A DNA stretch of 64,000 bases from Paenibacillus sp. FSL R7-0273 (GCF_000758625.1 NZ_CP009283.1:447501-511500); one strand, 5' to 3'; shown: positions 44,156-52,651, counted from the stretch's first letter. The notes: generated by a model not told the origin, from the sequence alone. Numbers and translations: made by a program.

Positions 44156-45466
44156 ATGGAATCAACATCATTTATCGGCAGAGAGGCTGTCGCCGCCAAG
44201 CGTAAGCAGTATTTCTATCCTTGTACCGCGCATTTTTACCGGAATGCCCCGCAAATCGTACGCGGGAGCATGCAGTATGTTTATGATGAGAACGGCAAGG
44301 AATACACGGATTTCTTCGCCGGTGTCTCTGTGGTGGCCTGCGGCCACTGCAATCCGGCAATTACAGACCGCACAATTGCCCAGCTTCAGCAGCTCCAGCA
44401 TACATCGACGGTATATTTGACCCAGCCGAACGTTGATCTCGCTGAGCGGCTTGCGGCGGTGCTTCCGGGGAACCTGCGGCGCAGCTTTTTCGTGAACAGC
44501 GGCTCGGAGGCGAATGAGGGTGCGCTACTGCTGGCCAGAATGCATACCGGACGCAAAGGCTTTATTGCGCTGGAGAGCGGCCTGCACGGACGCACCAATC
44601 TGACGATGAGTGTAACCGGGCTGCAGATGTGGCGGACGGATAACTATCTGGACGAGGATGTCACCTTTATTGAGCGGCCGTATCATCCTGAGCTGACTCT
44701 GGAAAAGGCTGCTGAACGGTCGGTTGAGAGCCTTAAGCGTGTGCTGGAAGCAAAGGGTGATACAATAGCCGCAATGATTGTGGAGCCAATTCAGGGCAAC
44801 GGCGGCATGATTATGCCTGCGCCTTCCTATTTCCGCAAAGTGAAGGCGCTGCTTGAGCAATACGGTGTGCTGCTGATTGACGACGAAATTCAGACCGGCT
44901 ACGGCCGTACCGGTGCTATGTTTGCAATCGAGCATTTCGGAGTTGTTCCTGACATCATCAGTATGGCAAAAGCGCTCGGCAACGGCGTACCGGTGGCAGC
45001 CTTTGCCACAACCGACGAAATCGCTGCTTCGCTGAACCGTCCGTCAGCCTCTACGTTCGGCGGGAACCCTGTGTCGGCAGCTACGGCGCTGGCCGTGCTC
45101 GATTATATTGAGGCCGGGCAGCTTCCGGCACGTGCCGCAGAGCTTGGCGGCCGTCTGAAGGCCGGGCTGGAGCAGCTGCGTGAAAGCTTCCCTGCGCTGA
45201 TCACTGACGTGCGGGGCACGGGCTTCATGCTTGGTGCCGAGCTGGCGGGCAATGCTGCAGTCAGCGCCGCCGAGCTGACTGATGATGTGCTGGAGGAGCT
45301 GAAGGACCGCGGCTACCTGATCGGCAAAAATGGTATCGGCCGCAATGTCCTGGCCTTCCAGCCGCCGCTTATTGTTACGGCGGAGAATATTGACGGATTG
45401 CTTAACGTGCTGGGTGAGGCACTGCTGGTGGCCTCGCAACGCCTGTCTGCCGCTACGCAGGCTTAA
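44156..45466 (+). CDS. Class III PLP-dependent aminotransferase
   Basis: The product of about 436 aa has the class III features: FFAGVSVVACGHCNP, NSGSEANEGALLLAR for the phosphate site, DDEIQTGYGRTG with the Asp that contacts the pyridine nitrogen, and SMAKALGNGVPVAAF with the PLP Lys. STFGGNPVSAATALAVLDYIE is typical of the AGXT2/ornithine group. The substrate may be an omega-amino acid or alanine with glyoxylate, but this cannot be fixed. AGGG lies 8 nt before the ATG at 44156; the ATG at 44123 lacks a binding site. UbiA follows by 42 bp. Confidence 0.87.
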   Translation: MESTSFIGREAVAAKRKQYFYPCTAHFYRNAPQIVRGSMQYVYDENGKEYTDFFAGVSVVACGHCNPAITDRTIAQLQQLQHTSTVYLTQPNVDLAERLAAVLPGNLRRSFFVNSGSEANEGALLLARMHTGRKGFIALESGLHGRTNLTMSVTGLQMWRTDNYLDEDVTFIERPYHPELTLEKAAERSVESLKRVLEAKGDTIAAMIVEPIQGNGGMIMPAPSYFRKVKALLEQYGVLLIDDEIQTGYGRTGAMFAIEHFGVVPDIISMAKALGNGVPVAAFATTDEIAASLNRPSASTFGGNPVSAATALAVLDYIEAGQLPARAAELGGRLKAGLEQLRESFPALITDVRGTGFMLGAELAGNAAVSAAELTDDVLEELKDRGYLIGKNGIGRNVLAFQPPLIVTAENIDGLLNVLGEALLVASQRLSAATQA

Positions 45467-45508
45467 GCGGACAGCAGGCACAGGAATGAAAGGTAAGGGA
45501 CGAAGACT

Positions 45509-46393
45509 ATGGTTATTATGAATGCTTTTAAAACAGCTGCCCTTAAGCTGAAAATGTTCAGTGAGCTGGTTATGTTCTCGCACACCCTGTTCTCACTGCC
45601 GTTTGCCGTCATCTCGATGGTCTGGGCCGCCGGAGGATGGCCTTCCGGGCATATGATGCTATGGGGGCTGATTGCCCTGATCGGTGCGCGCAACGGCGCC
45701 AATGCCTTCAACCGGCTGGTTGACCGTACCTTTGACAAGCAGAATCCGCGTACAGCGCACCGGCATCTGCCGCAGCAGCTGCTGGCGGAGAAGGAAGTTA
45801 TCCTGTTTATTATTATCAACTATGCATTGTTTATCGTGGCTTCAGGCATGCTGAACCTGCTCTGCCTGATTCTGTCACCTGTGGCGATTGTCCTGATCTC
45901 CAGTTACTCTTATACTAAGCGCTTTACCTTCTTAAGCCATCTGTATCTGGGGTTTGTCATTGCTTCTGCCCCAATCGGCGCATGGTTTGCCGTTACCGGG
46001 AACATAGCCTTTACACCTTTTGTAATCGGAACGGTTGTAATGCTCTGGATAGCCGGGTTTGATATCATCTACGGCACCCAGGACATCGAGTTTGACCGGC
46101 GGCATGGCCTCTGGTCAATTCCGAGCTTCTTCGGGCTGAAGAATGCGCTGCTTATTTCTAAGGGCCTGCACTTCATCATGGTTATGCTGCTGCTCTTCCT
46201 GTACCTCTGGCGCGATCTGGGCTGGATGTACCTGGTCGGCATCGGCATAGCGACCCTGCTTCTGATGACGGAGCATCAGATCATCAAGCCGTCGAACCGG
46301 AAGCTGATGAAGGTGGCTTCTTATAATTTGAATCAGGTGATCAGTATGGTGATAGTACTGTGCACGTTGATTGATTATTTTTATGTTAGCTAG
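45509..46393 (+). CDS. UbiA-like polyprenyltransferase (menaquinone pathway)
   Basis: The 294-aa membrane protein has eight to nine helices and the two Asp-rich motifs NRLVDRTFDKQNPRTAHR and DIIYGTQDIEFDRRHGL. These bind magnesium and the polyprenyl diphosphate. The NPRTA form matches the branch used for menaquinone, including MqnP of the futalosine pathway, and also DmkA of FLEET loci. It should attach the polyprenyl chain to a naphthoate ring. The polyprenyl diphosphate synthase is encoded convergently 650 bp away. Confidence 0.87.
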   Translation: MVIMNAFKTAALKLKMFSELVMFSHTLFSLPFAVISMVWAAGGWPSGHMMLWGLIALIGARNGANAFNRLVDRTFDKQNPRTAHRHLPQQLLAEKEVILFIIINYALFIVASGMLNLLCLILSPVAIVLISSYSYTKRFTFLSHLYLGFVIASAPIGAWFAVTGNIAFTPFVIGTVVMLWIAGFDIIYGTQDIEFDRRHGLWSIPSFFGLKNALLISKGLHFIMVMLLLFLYLWRDLGWMYLVGIGIATLLLMTEHQIIKPSNRKLMKVASYNLNQVISMVIVLCTLIDYFYVS

Positions 46394-46570
46394 GGGCACG
46401 CTGTCGCTCGGTAGAAATCCAAACATAGCATATGCTTCCGATGCGAGCTTTCCTTTGGAAAGCTTTCAGGCGGACGCTACCGCTCCTACAGTTCCAAAAT
46501 TCCTCTCCGCTCGCTCTAACCTCACTAGGCTAACAACAAAAGACAACAAGCCCGCCCAGTAGGGGCGGGC
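46394..46570. repeat. Candidate dispersed intergenic repeat
   Basis: The GC-balanced stretch with GCTTCCGATGCGAGCTTTCC, the self-complementary GAGCTTTCCTTTGGAAAGCTTT core and GGCGGACGCTACCGCTCC is noncoding and unlike the flanking AT-rich sequence. It resembles intergenic repeats I associate with Paenibacillus genomes, from memory only. A GCCCGCC/GGGCGGGC hairpin closes it at 46551-46570. Confidence 0.35.
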
Positions 46571-46573
46571 AGC

Positions 46574-46607
46574 AAGGGCGCGTAAAGGCTGGCTACGCGG
46601 CCTTTTT
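46574..46607 (+). terminator. Terminator of the ubiA-type gene
   Basis: AAGGGCGCGTA/TACGCGGCCTT stem followed by TTTTT. Confidence 0.75.
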
Positions 46608-46774
46608 GCTGTGTAACAACTACTAAGATCCAAAGCTAAAGGCAAGAGCACCCCCAACCCCCCCCTTGCTAAACAACGCTCACAAGCGCCTCGCTGCGTT
46701 CGCTGGTTTAGTGAAAACCACATTTAGTTTGATTTTGGTCACCTAAATCTCTCATTTCTCGATAATGGTAACTG

Positions 46775-46800
46775 TTAGGTGGAAAAAAGACATCTAATTT
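46775..46800. repeat. Copy B of the degenerate intergenic repeat
   Basis: TTAGGTGGAAAAAAGACATC followed by TAATTT matches copy A at 4823-4847 in 19 or more positions. The surrounding 46740-46900 has further related words (CACCTAAAT, TTAGGTGAA) in both orientations. Confidence 0.4.
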
Positions 46801-46951
46801 AACCAAAAGGGCCTGTTAAGCGCCTGAAAGGTGATATTAGGTGAACTTTTTCCCGCTAATCATCTCTATGTGGCAGTTTGCTGTGAATTAGTTAGCCAAT
46901 TTCCACTTAAATTGTTTGTAGAATCCCAAATCCCCTAAAGCAATAGAACGC

Positions 46952-46975
46952 AAAAAAAGAGCCCGAAGGCTCTTT
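46952..46975 (-). terminator. Terminator of hepT
   Basis: AAAGAGCC/GGCTCTTT stem with T-run on the minus strand. Confidence 0.85.
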
Positions 46976-47040
46976 GAGAAATAGTTAAAATTTAACACGT
47001 TTAAGATACGGCTTAATGTGTTTATACATACCTTGATATC

Positions 47041-48021
47041 TCAGTAGTCACGGCCGGCAAAGTACTGCAGCAGGGTCTGCAGATCCGCATGAGCCGGATA
47101 ACTGGAGAGCTCCTGTACAATCGCTGCAGCCTGGTCCAGATAGCTCTGGCTAACCTCCGCAGTACGGGCGAGGGCATCGCTGCCGGTGACGAGATTGAGT
47201 ACATAAGCAACCTCTTCTTCAGAGGAATCAGGGCCAATCCTGCGGATCGCGGGAGCGAGCGCAGGGTCCTGAAGGGCGAACAGCACAGGAAGCGTCACCT
47301 GGCCATGCCGCAGGTCACTGCCGGCAGGCTTGCCCAGCTTCTCGGCAGACTGGGTGAAGTCGAGCAGATCATCCTGGATCTGAAACGACATGCCCAGCGC
47401 CTCGCCGAAGCGGTACAGGAGCTGCGCGACTTCGTCAGGACTCTCTGTAGAGAGTGCGCCGACCCGCAGGCAGGTAGCCATCAGCATCGCTGTTTTGTTA
47501 AGTGATTTCTCCAGGTACTGCTCGAGCGTCAGATCATAATCGAAGGCATGCTCCATCTGCTGGTATTCCCCAAGGCAGAGCTGGGCGGTAGCTACGGATG
47601 ACAGGTCATGGACGTAGCGGTCTTTGTCTCCGGTATATTTGCTGAGCAGCTCGATAACTCTGGCTGACATGTAATTGCCGATATGAACAGCGGACAGGAC
47701 GCCTGTCTTTACATGCAGGGCGGCTCCGCCGCGCCGCAGCTCGGCATCGTCGATAATATCGTCATGGATTAAAGAGGCGGCGTGAATAAATTCAGCTGCG
47801 GCAGCAAGCTGCAGTGTTCTGCGTCCGTCAGGCTTACGGCCGAACCGGCCGCCGACAATAACCATCAGCGGGCGGAGACGCTTACCTCCGGAGCCGACTA
47901 GCTCCAGGATACTCTGGGCGAGCTGCGACTTTTTGGGTACATCCTTATCACGGGCCACTAAGTTTTCGATTTCACGGTTAATTTGGTTCAGGTCTATGTT
48001 TAATGCTTCATGCAGCTTCAT
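47041..48021 (-). CDS. hepT: Polyprenyl (heptaprenyl) diphosphate synthase, large subunit
   Basis: The 326-aa enzyme elongates farnesyl diphosphate with isopentenyl diphosphate to make the menaquinone side chain. It has GSGGKRLRP, the first Asp-rich motif DDIIDDAELRRG and the second DDLLDF, with KTAMLMATC between. The gene lies 18 bp after a HepS-like small-subunit gene, so the pair probably forms the heterodimeric HepST enzyme. In FLEET loci the equivalent gene is dmkB. Confidence 0.9.
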   Translation of the reverse strand: MKLHEALNIDLNQINREIENLVARDKDVPKKSQLAQSILELVGSGGKRLRPLMVIVGGRFGRKPDGRRTLQLAAAAEFIHAASLIHDDIIDDAELRRGGAALHVKTGVLSAVHIGNYMSARVIELLSKYTGDKDRYVHDLSSVATAQLCLGEYQQMEHAFDYDLTLEQYLEKSLNKTAMLMATCLRVGALSTESPDEVAQLLYRFGEALGMSFQIQDDLLDFTQSAEKLGKPAGSDLRHGQVTLPVLFALQDPALAPAIRRIGPDSSEEEVAYVLNLVTGSDALARTAEVSQSYLDQAAAIVQELSSYPAHADLQTLLQYFAGRDY

Positions 48022-48039
48022 CTATCGGATTCCCACCTG

Positions 48040-48489
48040 TCAAATGGCTTTGCTTGTGCGGCTTCGCTGCCTGCTCTCCTGGAGAAGGAACTCATCAATT
48101 CCAGCCGCCGGATTATACGCTGCGAAGTCCCCATTTGAACGTCTGATCTGCATTTTCTTAATGGATGGAGCCAGAAAAGCTACCAGGTCCAGCTCACGGC
48201 AATGCACGGCGAACTGCAGATAGAAGCTGTATAAATAATCTCCGTCCAAAATGTTGCGGGTAAGGCCGGGGTGATTCGGGATACAATCCATATGGCGCTG
48301 TTCGGCCATGGTGAGGATGATATAAACACCGAGCAAACGGATTTTGCGGTCATATTCCAGATCATGGCGTTCCAGTACCGCGAGCATCCGCTCACATTCC
48401 GCCGGAGAGAGATCCAATTGAATACCGGCGACCGGGGACATTTCAGTCTGCAATTGCCGGAAGGTATCTTCAATGAGTTGTCTGTTCAC
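48040..48489 (-). CDS. Short HepS-like protein (heptaprenyl diphosphate synthase component 1?)
   Basis: The 149-aa acidic helical protein has LDGDYLYSFYLQFAVHCRELDLVAFLAPSIKKM, which recalls the GDYxSxxYY region of HepS. Classical HepS is about 250 aa, so this is short and may be a diverged small subunit or something else. Its position 18 bp before hepT is the best support. It follows ndh2 by about 190 bp that include a strong hairpin. Confidence 0.5.
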   Translation of the reverse strand: MNRQLIEDTFRQLQTEMSPVAGIQLDLSPAECERMLAVLERHDLEYDRKIRLLGVYIILTMAEQRHMDCIPNHPGLTRNILDGDYLYSFYLQFAVHCRELDLVAFLAPSIKKMQIRRSNGDFAAYNPAAGIDEFLLQESRQRSRTSKAI

Positions 48490-48577
48490 TTAGCTTCTCT
48501 CCTTAATGCCGGTTTTGACGGAAGCATCCGTTACCCTGAATATCCCTACAAAACCAGTCTTTAAAACCTTGTTAAAC

Positions 48578-48618
48578 AAGGAGAGTAATGTGTCGCAGGG
48601 ACACATTACTCCTTGGAA
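48578..48618. terminator. Strong hairpin between ndh2 and hepS-like gene
   Basis: CAAGGAGAGTAATGTGTC with GACACATTACTCCTTGG forms a stem of 17 or more pairs with one bulge. On the minus strand it is followed by TTTAAC rather than a clean T-run, so it may be a partial terminator or mRNA-stabilising element. Confidence 0.6.
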
Positions 48619-48677
48619 TATCTTATTAAACTGTAGCACAAATGCGCTATAAATTGTTAAGAAGAGATTAATTTACA

Positions 48678-50558
48678 TCAGTCCGTGTACACATACCAGC
48701 GTCGTACGAGCGGAATTCTCTTCCACTGCTTCTTGAGCCAAGGAAGAACGTAGTAGTCAAGACCGAAGACGCTGCCGGATCCGCCGATAGTCGCGATTGC
48801 TGCTGCGATGTACCAGAGCATTTCCGTCGATGCCATCTGGCTGGACCAGATCATGGCTGCCATAGCTATCGTTCCTAATGAAGCGAGAGCTGTGAACAGA
48901 CCAACAATAAGCATAATACCGAAGACGATCTCGGCGCAAACCATGCCGATTTGGAACCATTTTGCCAGGAACGTGTAAGTGCCGTCATTGTTGTAGAACA
49001 TCAGATCCATGAACCAGTTCGTTGTATTGTGTACGAAGTCTGGAACCCAGAGAGCTTCCACAGCTTCTTTTGCAGTAGATACTGCGGAAGCAGCTGATTG
49101 GGCGTCTACAGTTTCTTTAACCGCATCTACAGCCACACTGGCTGATGATGCTGCGTCAGTAGCGAAAGGTGCAGCCGGAATCAGGAATATCTTATCCGGA
49201 TCTTCCCAGATCTTCTTGATCTTATCGATACCTTCATACAGCCACATGCCTCCGAGGAGGACGCGCAGCGGAACGAGCCAGAAGTTAGGCGAACGCTTGG
49301 AGAAGTGGCCGCCTACAAAGCTCTTGCGGTTTTCAACATGGAAGAATTCGTGCATCATGTAGGTCCAAACCTTATTGAAGCCTACAACCTGGGACAGGTA
49401 GAACATATTGATAAAGTGTTTGGACAGCATAGCCATAAAGCCGGTGAGCATGAACAGCTTGCCTGGAAGACCAACGTTCGCTACACCATAGCGGCTGCCG
49501 ATGGATACCATCGTACCGTGGAAAGCCGGCTTGTAGGCTTTTTTAGCGGTGCCTTTGATATCAGCTGTAATGTTTGTGGCTACGAGCGGAGCTGCCTGTT
49601 CAGCATTCTCAACCATTTGCGGTACCGGACGGGATTCACCTTCAGGAATGAAGAAGATGTTATCACCGACAACATACACGTTCTTGTGGTCTACACTTTC
49701 CAGGTGCTCATTGGTAACGATACGCTTGCGGCCTTCCTGCTTAACTTCAAGATTGCCTACAATTTCAGAGCCTTCAACGCCGGCAGTCCAGACAATAGTC
49801 TGAGATTCGACAACATTCTTTTCGCCGAGGGCAACACTGCCTTTGCCAACTTCGGTGATTTTAGCGCCGGTTACGATTTCTACGTTCAGCTTCCGCAGGC
49901 GCGCTTCAGCCTTTTGAATCAGCTTATCAGGCAGAATTGGCAGAACCTTAGGAGCCATATCGGCAACAACCAGACGTACTTCAGAAGGGTCGATATAGAA
50001 CTCTCTGCACAATTCATCGCGCTGCTCAGCCATTTCACCAACGAGCTCGACGCCGGTGAAGCCGGCACCGATGATGACGAAAGTCAGCATTGCACGGCGT
50101 ACAGCCGGATTTTTTTCCTTGGCCGCTTTGGTGTACATATCGCGGATTTGACGTTTCAGCGCTACCGCGTCGTCATAGGACCAGAAGGAGAAGGTATTCT
50201 CTTCAGCTCCAGGAATTCCGAAGAAGGTCGGTTTGCTTCCTGTGCCGATAACCAGGTAATCATAAGCATAAGTAGCTTTATCTGATTTAAGCTTCTTGTT
50301 CTTGAAATCAATGTTGCTGATTTCATCAAGAACAACATCAACTTTAAGACCTGCAAAGATTTTCTTCAAATCGATCTTAATTGAATCCTCAGGCGCGCGG
50401 TTCGCTGAAACCTCATGCAGCTCAGTCAAAAGAGTGTGATAGGGATTCCGGTCGATAAGTTTAATTTCTACATCTTTGTCGTTCTTAAATTTCTTTGCCA
50501 GTTTCTTAGCCGTGAGTACGCCGCCGTAGCCGCCGCCCAAAATGACTATTTTCTTCAA
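48678..50558 (-). CDS. ndh2: Type II NADH dehydrogenase with C-terminal DoxX-like membrane domain (Ndh2)
   Basis: Residues 1-400 form an NDH-2 flavoprotein with the FAD motif GGGYGG near residue 9, the NADH motif GAGFTGVELVGE and TIVWTAGVEG. The extra C-terminal part (about 420-626) has four hydrophobic segments in a DoxX/DoxD-like arrangement (RVLLGGMWLYEGIDKI) and an Ala/Ser-rich loop of about 45 residues. This fusion is the form found in FLEET loci, where it sends electrons from NADH to demethylmenaquinone. It follows the FMN-binding lipoprotein gene by 50 bp and should be co-transcribed. Confidence 0.88.
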   Translation of the reverse strand: MKKIVILGGGYGGVLTAKKLAKKFKNDKDVEIKLIDRNPYHTLLTELHEVSANRAPEDSIKIDLKKIFAGLKVDVVLDEISNIDFKNKKLKSDKATYAYDYLVIGTGSKPTFFGIPGAEENTFSFWSYDDAVALKRQIRDMYTKAAKEKNPAVRRAMLTFVIIGAGFTGVELVGEMAEQRDELCREFYIDPSEVRLVVADMAPKVLPILPDKLIQKAEARLRKLNVEIVTGAKITEVGKGSVALGEKNVVESQTIVWTAGVEGSEIVGNLEVKQEGRKRIVTNEHLESVDHKNVYVVGDNIFFIPEGESRPVPQMVENAEQAAPLVATNITADIKGTAKKAYKPAFHGTMVSIGSRYGVANVGLPGKLFMLTGFMAMLSKHFINMFYLSQVVGFNKVWTYMMHEFFHVENRKSFVGGHFSKRSPNFWLVPLRVLLGGMWLYEGIDKIKKIWEDPDKIFLIPAAPFATDAASSASVAVDAVKETVDAQSAASAVSTAKEAVEALWVPDFVHNTTNWFMDLMFYNNDGTYTFLAKWFQIGMVCAEIVFGIMLIVGLFTALASLGTIAMAAMIWSSQMASTEMLWYIAAAIATIGGSGSVFGLDYYVLPWLKKQWKRIPLVRRWYVYTD

Positions 50559-50608
50559 GAGAAATTCACCTCATTCGTCTGATTAGCTGCAAGAGGAGAG
50601 CGAATTAC

Positions 50609-51517
50609 TTATTTCGCGCCTTCGAGTGCTTTTTCTGCAAGTGTAAAGTATTCGCCTACGTGGATGGATACACCGGAAATAGCGTCGGTTTTGCCTTCAG
50701 CATCCAGGGTAGGGGCTGCACCTTTGTTCTCAAGGAAATACTTTTCAGCCTGTGCAATCTGCTCATGCCATTCGGATTGGGCACCGCCGGCTTTCATGCC
50801 GTATTTGCCGTCAACGGAAAATTGCTTCTTGTCGTCGCCAGCAGCATTCAGGCCGCTGAATTTAACAGCTACAACATTACCGTTAGCAACAGTCAGGGCA
50901 ACAGTGGATTTCCAGCCGGAAGTAGCATCCATTTCGCCTTCAGCAGTGTAGCCGCCGTCTTTGTAAGGACCAGCTTCTGCAGGACCGGCAGCAAGAGCAG
51001 CCTGTGCAGCAGCAGTAAAGTCGTTAACGTGTACGGATACGCCGGAAATAGCATCAGTATGTCCTTCAGCATCAGTAGTAATTGCAGCAGGATCTTGTTT
51101 TTCGATCAGGTATGCTTCAGCTTTAGCAGCTTGTTCATGCCATTCTGCCTGGGCGCCGCCTTTAGCAACCAGACCGTAGTTACCGTCTTCGGATACTTTC
51201 TTCTTCAGGTCGCCGGCATTTTTAACGTTGAATGCGTTCCAGTCAGCCTTAGTGATTTTTCCGCCTTCAACTGTCAAAAGCGCATAAGTCTGCCAGCCGG
51301 TTTCTGCATCGGCTTCGATTGTACCGAAGTAAGTGCCGTCCTGATATTGTCCTGCTTCAGCGGGTGCGTTGGTTGCTGCATCAGTTGCTGCTGGTGCAGC
51401 TGTTTCTGCAGGAGCGTTGGTAGCAGCAGTGTTAGCGGCGTTGTTGTCGTTTCCGCAGCCTGCAAGCAGGGTGCCAAGAACCAGGGCGCTTGACAAAATT
51501 ACAGAAGCTTTTTTCAT
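50609..51517 (-). CDS. pplA: FMN-binding lipoprotein with two FMN_bind domains (PplA-like)
   Basis: The 302-aa protein begins with a lipoprotein signal ending LLAGC (Cys about residue 21), followed by an Ala/Thr/Asn-rich linker. Two similar FMN_bind domains (about 55-175 and 180-300) each start YQDGTYFG or YKDGGYTAEG and end TDAISGVSVHV or TDAISGVSIHV. The Ser/Thr in these DxISGxS loops is where ApbE-type enzymes attach FMN. PplA carries electrons outside the membrane in flavin-based electron transfer. AGGAGG precedes the ATG; two Fnr-type promoters lie upstream. No apbE is in the window. Confidence 0.9.
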   Translation of the reverse strand: MKKASVILSSALVLGTLLAGCGNDNNAANTAATNAPAETAAPAATDAATNAPAEAGQYQDGTYFGTIEADAETGWQTYALLTVEGGKITKADWNAFNVKNAGDLKKKVSEDGNYGLVAKGGAQAEWHEQAAKAEAYLIEKQDPAAITTDAEGHTDAISGVSVHVNDFTAAAQAALAAGPAEAGPYKDGGYTAEGEMDATSGWKSTVALTVANGNVVAVKFSGLNAAGDDKKQFSVDGKYGMKAGGAQSEWHEQIAQAEKYFLENKGAAPTLDAEGKTDAISGVSIHVGEYFTLAEKALEGAK

Positions 51518-51552
51518 TTGTGATGACCTCCAAATTAGTTTAAAATATATAT

Positions 51553-51575
51553 ATTAAAATGTAAAACATTTTAAT
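51553..51575. promoter_or_regulatory. AT-rich palindrome over the proximal pplA -10
   Basis: ATTAAAATGT-AAA-ACATTTTAAT is a perfect 10-bp inverted repeat that contains the likely -10 (minus strand TACATT). It may bind a repressor; no known consensus was matched with confidence. Confidence 0.45.
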
Positions 51576-51600
51576 AGACTTGGAAGTGATATTTATCACG
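51558..51600 (-). promoter_or_regulatory. Proximal Fnr/Crp-type promoter of pplA-ndh2
   Basis: AGTGATATTTATCACG (51585-51600, GTGA-N6-TCAC) is centred exactly 32 bp upstream of minus-strand TACATT (51563-51558), the class II geometry. Confidence 0.65.
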
Positions 51601-51718
51601 TTATAAATGACAAATGTCACTCTTATTATCGGTATTAGATCGGTTTTGTTGCAGTACTTTGACACTTATCAGTAAACAATGTGTAAAATTTAAAACATCT
51701 TCTTTCTGCTCCGAAGGC

Positions 51719-51761
51719 ATTTTAGCATAATAAAACGGCTATACATGTGAAAATAATCACT
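51719..51761 (-). promoter_or_regulatory. Distal Fnr/Crp-type promoter of pplA-ndh2
   Basis: TGTGAAAATAATCACT (51746-51761) is centred exactly 32 bp upstream of minus-strand TAAAAT (51724-51719). On the plus strand the corresponding position lacks a -10, so it points to pplA. Confidence 0.65.
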
Positions 51762-51983
51762 TAAACCTAAATTAATTTATCTGCATCTAATTTATCTATA
51801 TTCGGATTATATCAAATTTTAAAAGATTTGAATACCTTAATTAATAGACTATTATGTGACAAAATCCGACGTTGTAATGCTCCGTTTCAGATTCACCTGA
51901 TGCCGTGCCGGGTAATATATTGCTAGCACGTGAAACTCTGAAAATACCTAACCAACTACAGGGAACTAAGGAGATGAACATGT

Positions 51984-52187
51984 ATGGACAGCAATGTATT
52001 TAAAGGGAAATGGCTTCAGATCAAAGGTGAGGCCAAGAAGCAATGGGGCCAGCTTACCGATGATGACCTTGACGTTATTGATGGTGAAAAAGATAAATTG
52101 ATCGGCAAGCTGCAGGAGCGCTATGGCCATACCAAAGATCAGGCCGAGGAAGAATACCGCAACTGGGGGCAGTCCGTCCGCAATTAA
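51984..52187 (+). CDS. CsbD family stress protein
   Basis: The 67-aa soluble protein matches CsbD/YjbJ: FKGKWLQIKGEAKKQWGQLTDDDLDVIDG, then a charged helical second half. Many family members are induced by general stress, and function is unknown. AAGGAG precedes the ATG at 51984 at the usual distance. I could not place a convincing sigma-B promoter. It stands alone between the pplA regulatory region and a small hypothetical gene. Confidence 0.9.
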   Translation: MDSNVFKGKWLQIKGEAKKQWGQLTDDDLDVIDGEKDKLIGKLQERYGHTKDQAEEEYRNWGQSVRN

Positions 52188-52243
52188 CGGGTTAATGCCC
52201 GGGAGAATACGCTAGTCACATTCGCAAGAAGAGGCGGTGTCCT

Positions 52244-52510
52244 ATGTACAAATCGACCGTCGTTGCCGGCAGGATTATCGAAGTACAGGCTGATAAGGTG
52301 CTTACGCAGCAAGGAGAGATGTTGTGTACCTATAATCCCCGGTATTATAAGCTTCCTGATGCAGAGCTATGGACACAGGCTGAATGTGAGCCGGATAAAG
52401 TGCAGGAACCTGAACGTGACAGAAGCAGCCGGCAGCTGATGCCGGGCAGGCGCTGGAACAGGGTGCTGCCTTTATTTTCGCCTCAGAAGAAGAGCGCAAA
52501 TCGTATATGA
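52244..52510 (+). CDS. Hypothetical 88-aa protein
   Basis: The family is not recognised. The N-terminal 45 residues (VVAGRIIEVQADKVLTQQGE, CTYNPRYYKLPDAELW) look like a small beta-rich domain, the rest is charged and ends in a basic tail. AGAGG precedes the ATG. A perfect terminator starts within the last codons. No membrane segment or signal peptide is seen. Confidence 0.6.
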   Translation: MYKSTVVAGRIIEVQADKVLTQQGEMLCTYNPRYYKLPDAELWTQAECEPDKVQEPERDRSSRQLMPGRRWNRVLPLFSPQKKSANRI

Positions 52511-52526
52511 TTTGTGCTCTTCTTCT
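52485..52526 (+). terminator. Terminator overlapping the 3' end of the 88-aa gene
   Basis: AGAAGAAGAGCGCAAATC with GATTTGTGCTCTTCTTCT pairs over 18 bp with one mismatch, followed by TTGTTTG. Confidence 0.8.
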
Positions 52527-52651
52527 TTGTTTGTGCACTTATTATTACTATACATATGTACAGCGGGGTAGAACTGTGGTTTTATGAATTCAAGACTAGT
52601 ATGATAGTATGGATAGCAGGGTTTCTTTACTTGAAGTGCGGGAGTGTGGCT

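Noticed and set aside
51880..51930. Sigma-B-like promoter for csbD (GTTTCA ... GGGTAA)
   Set aside because: The spacing is about 20 bp, too long for sigma-B.
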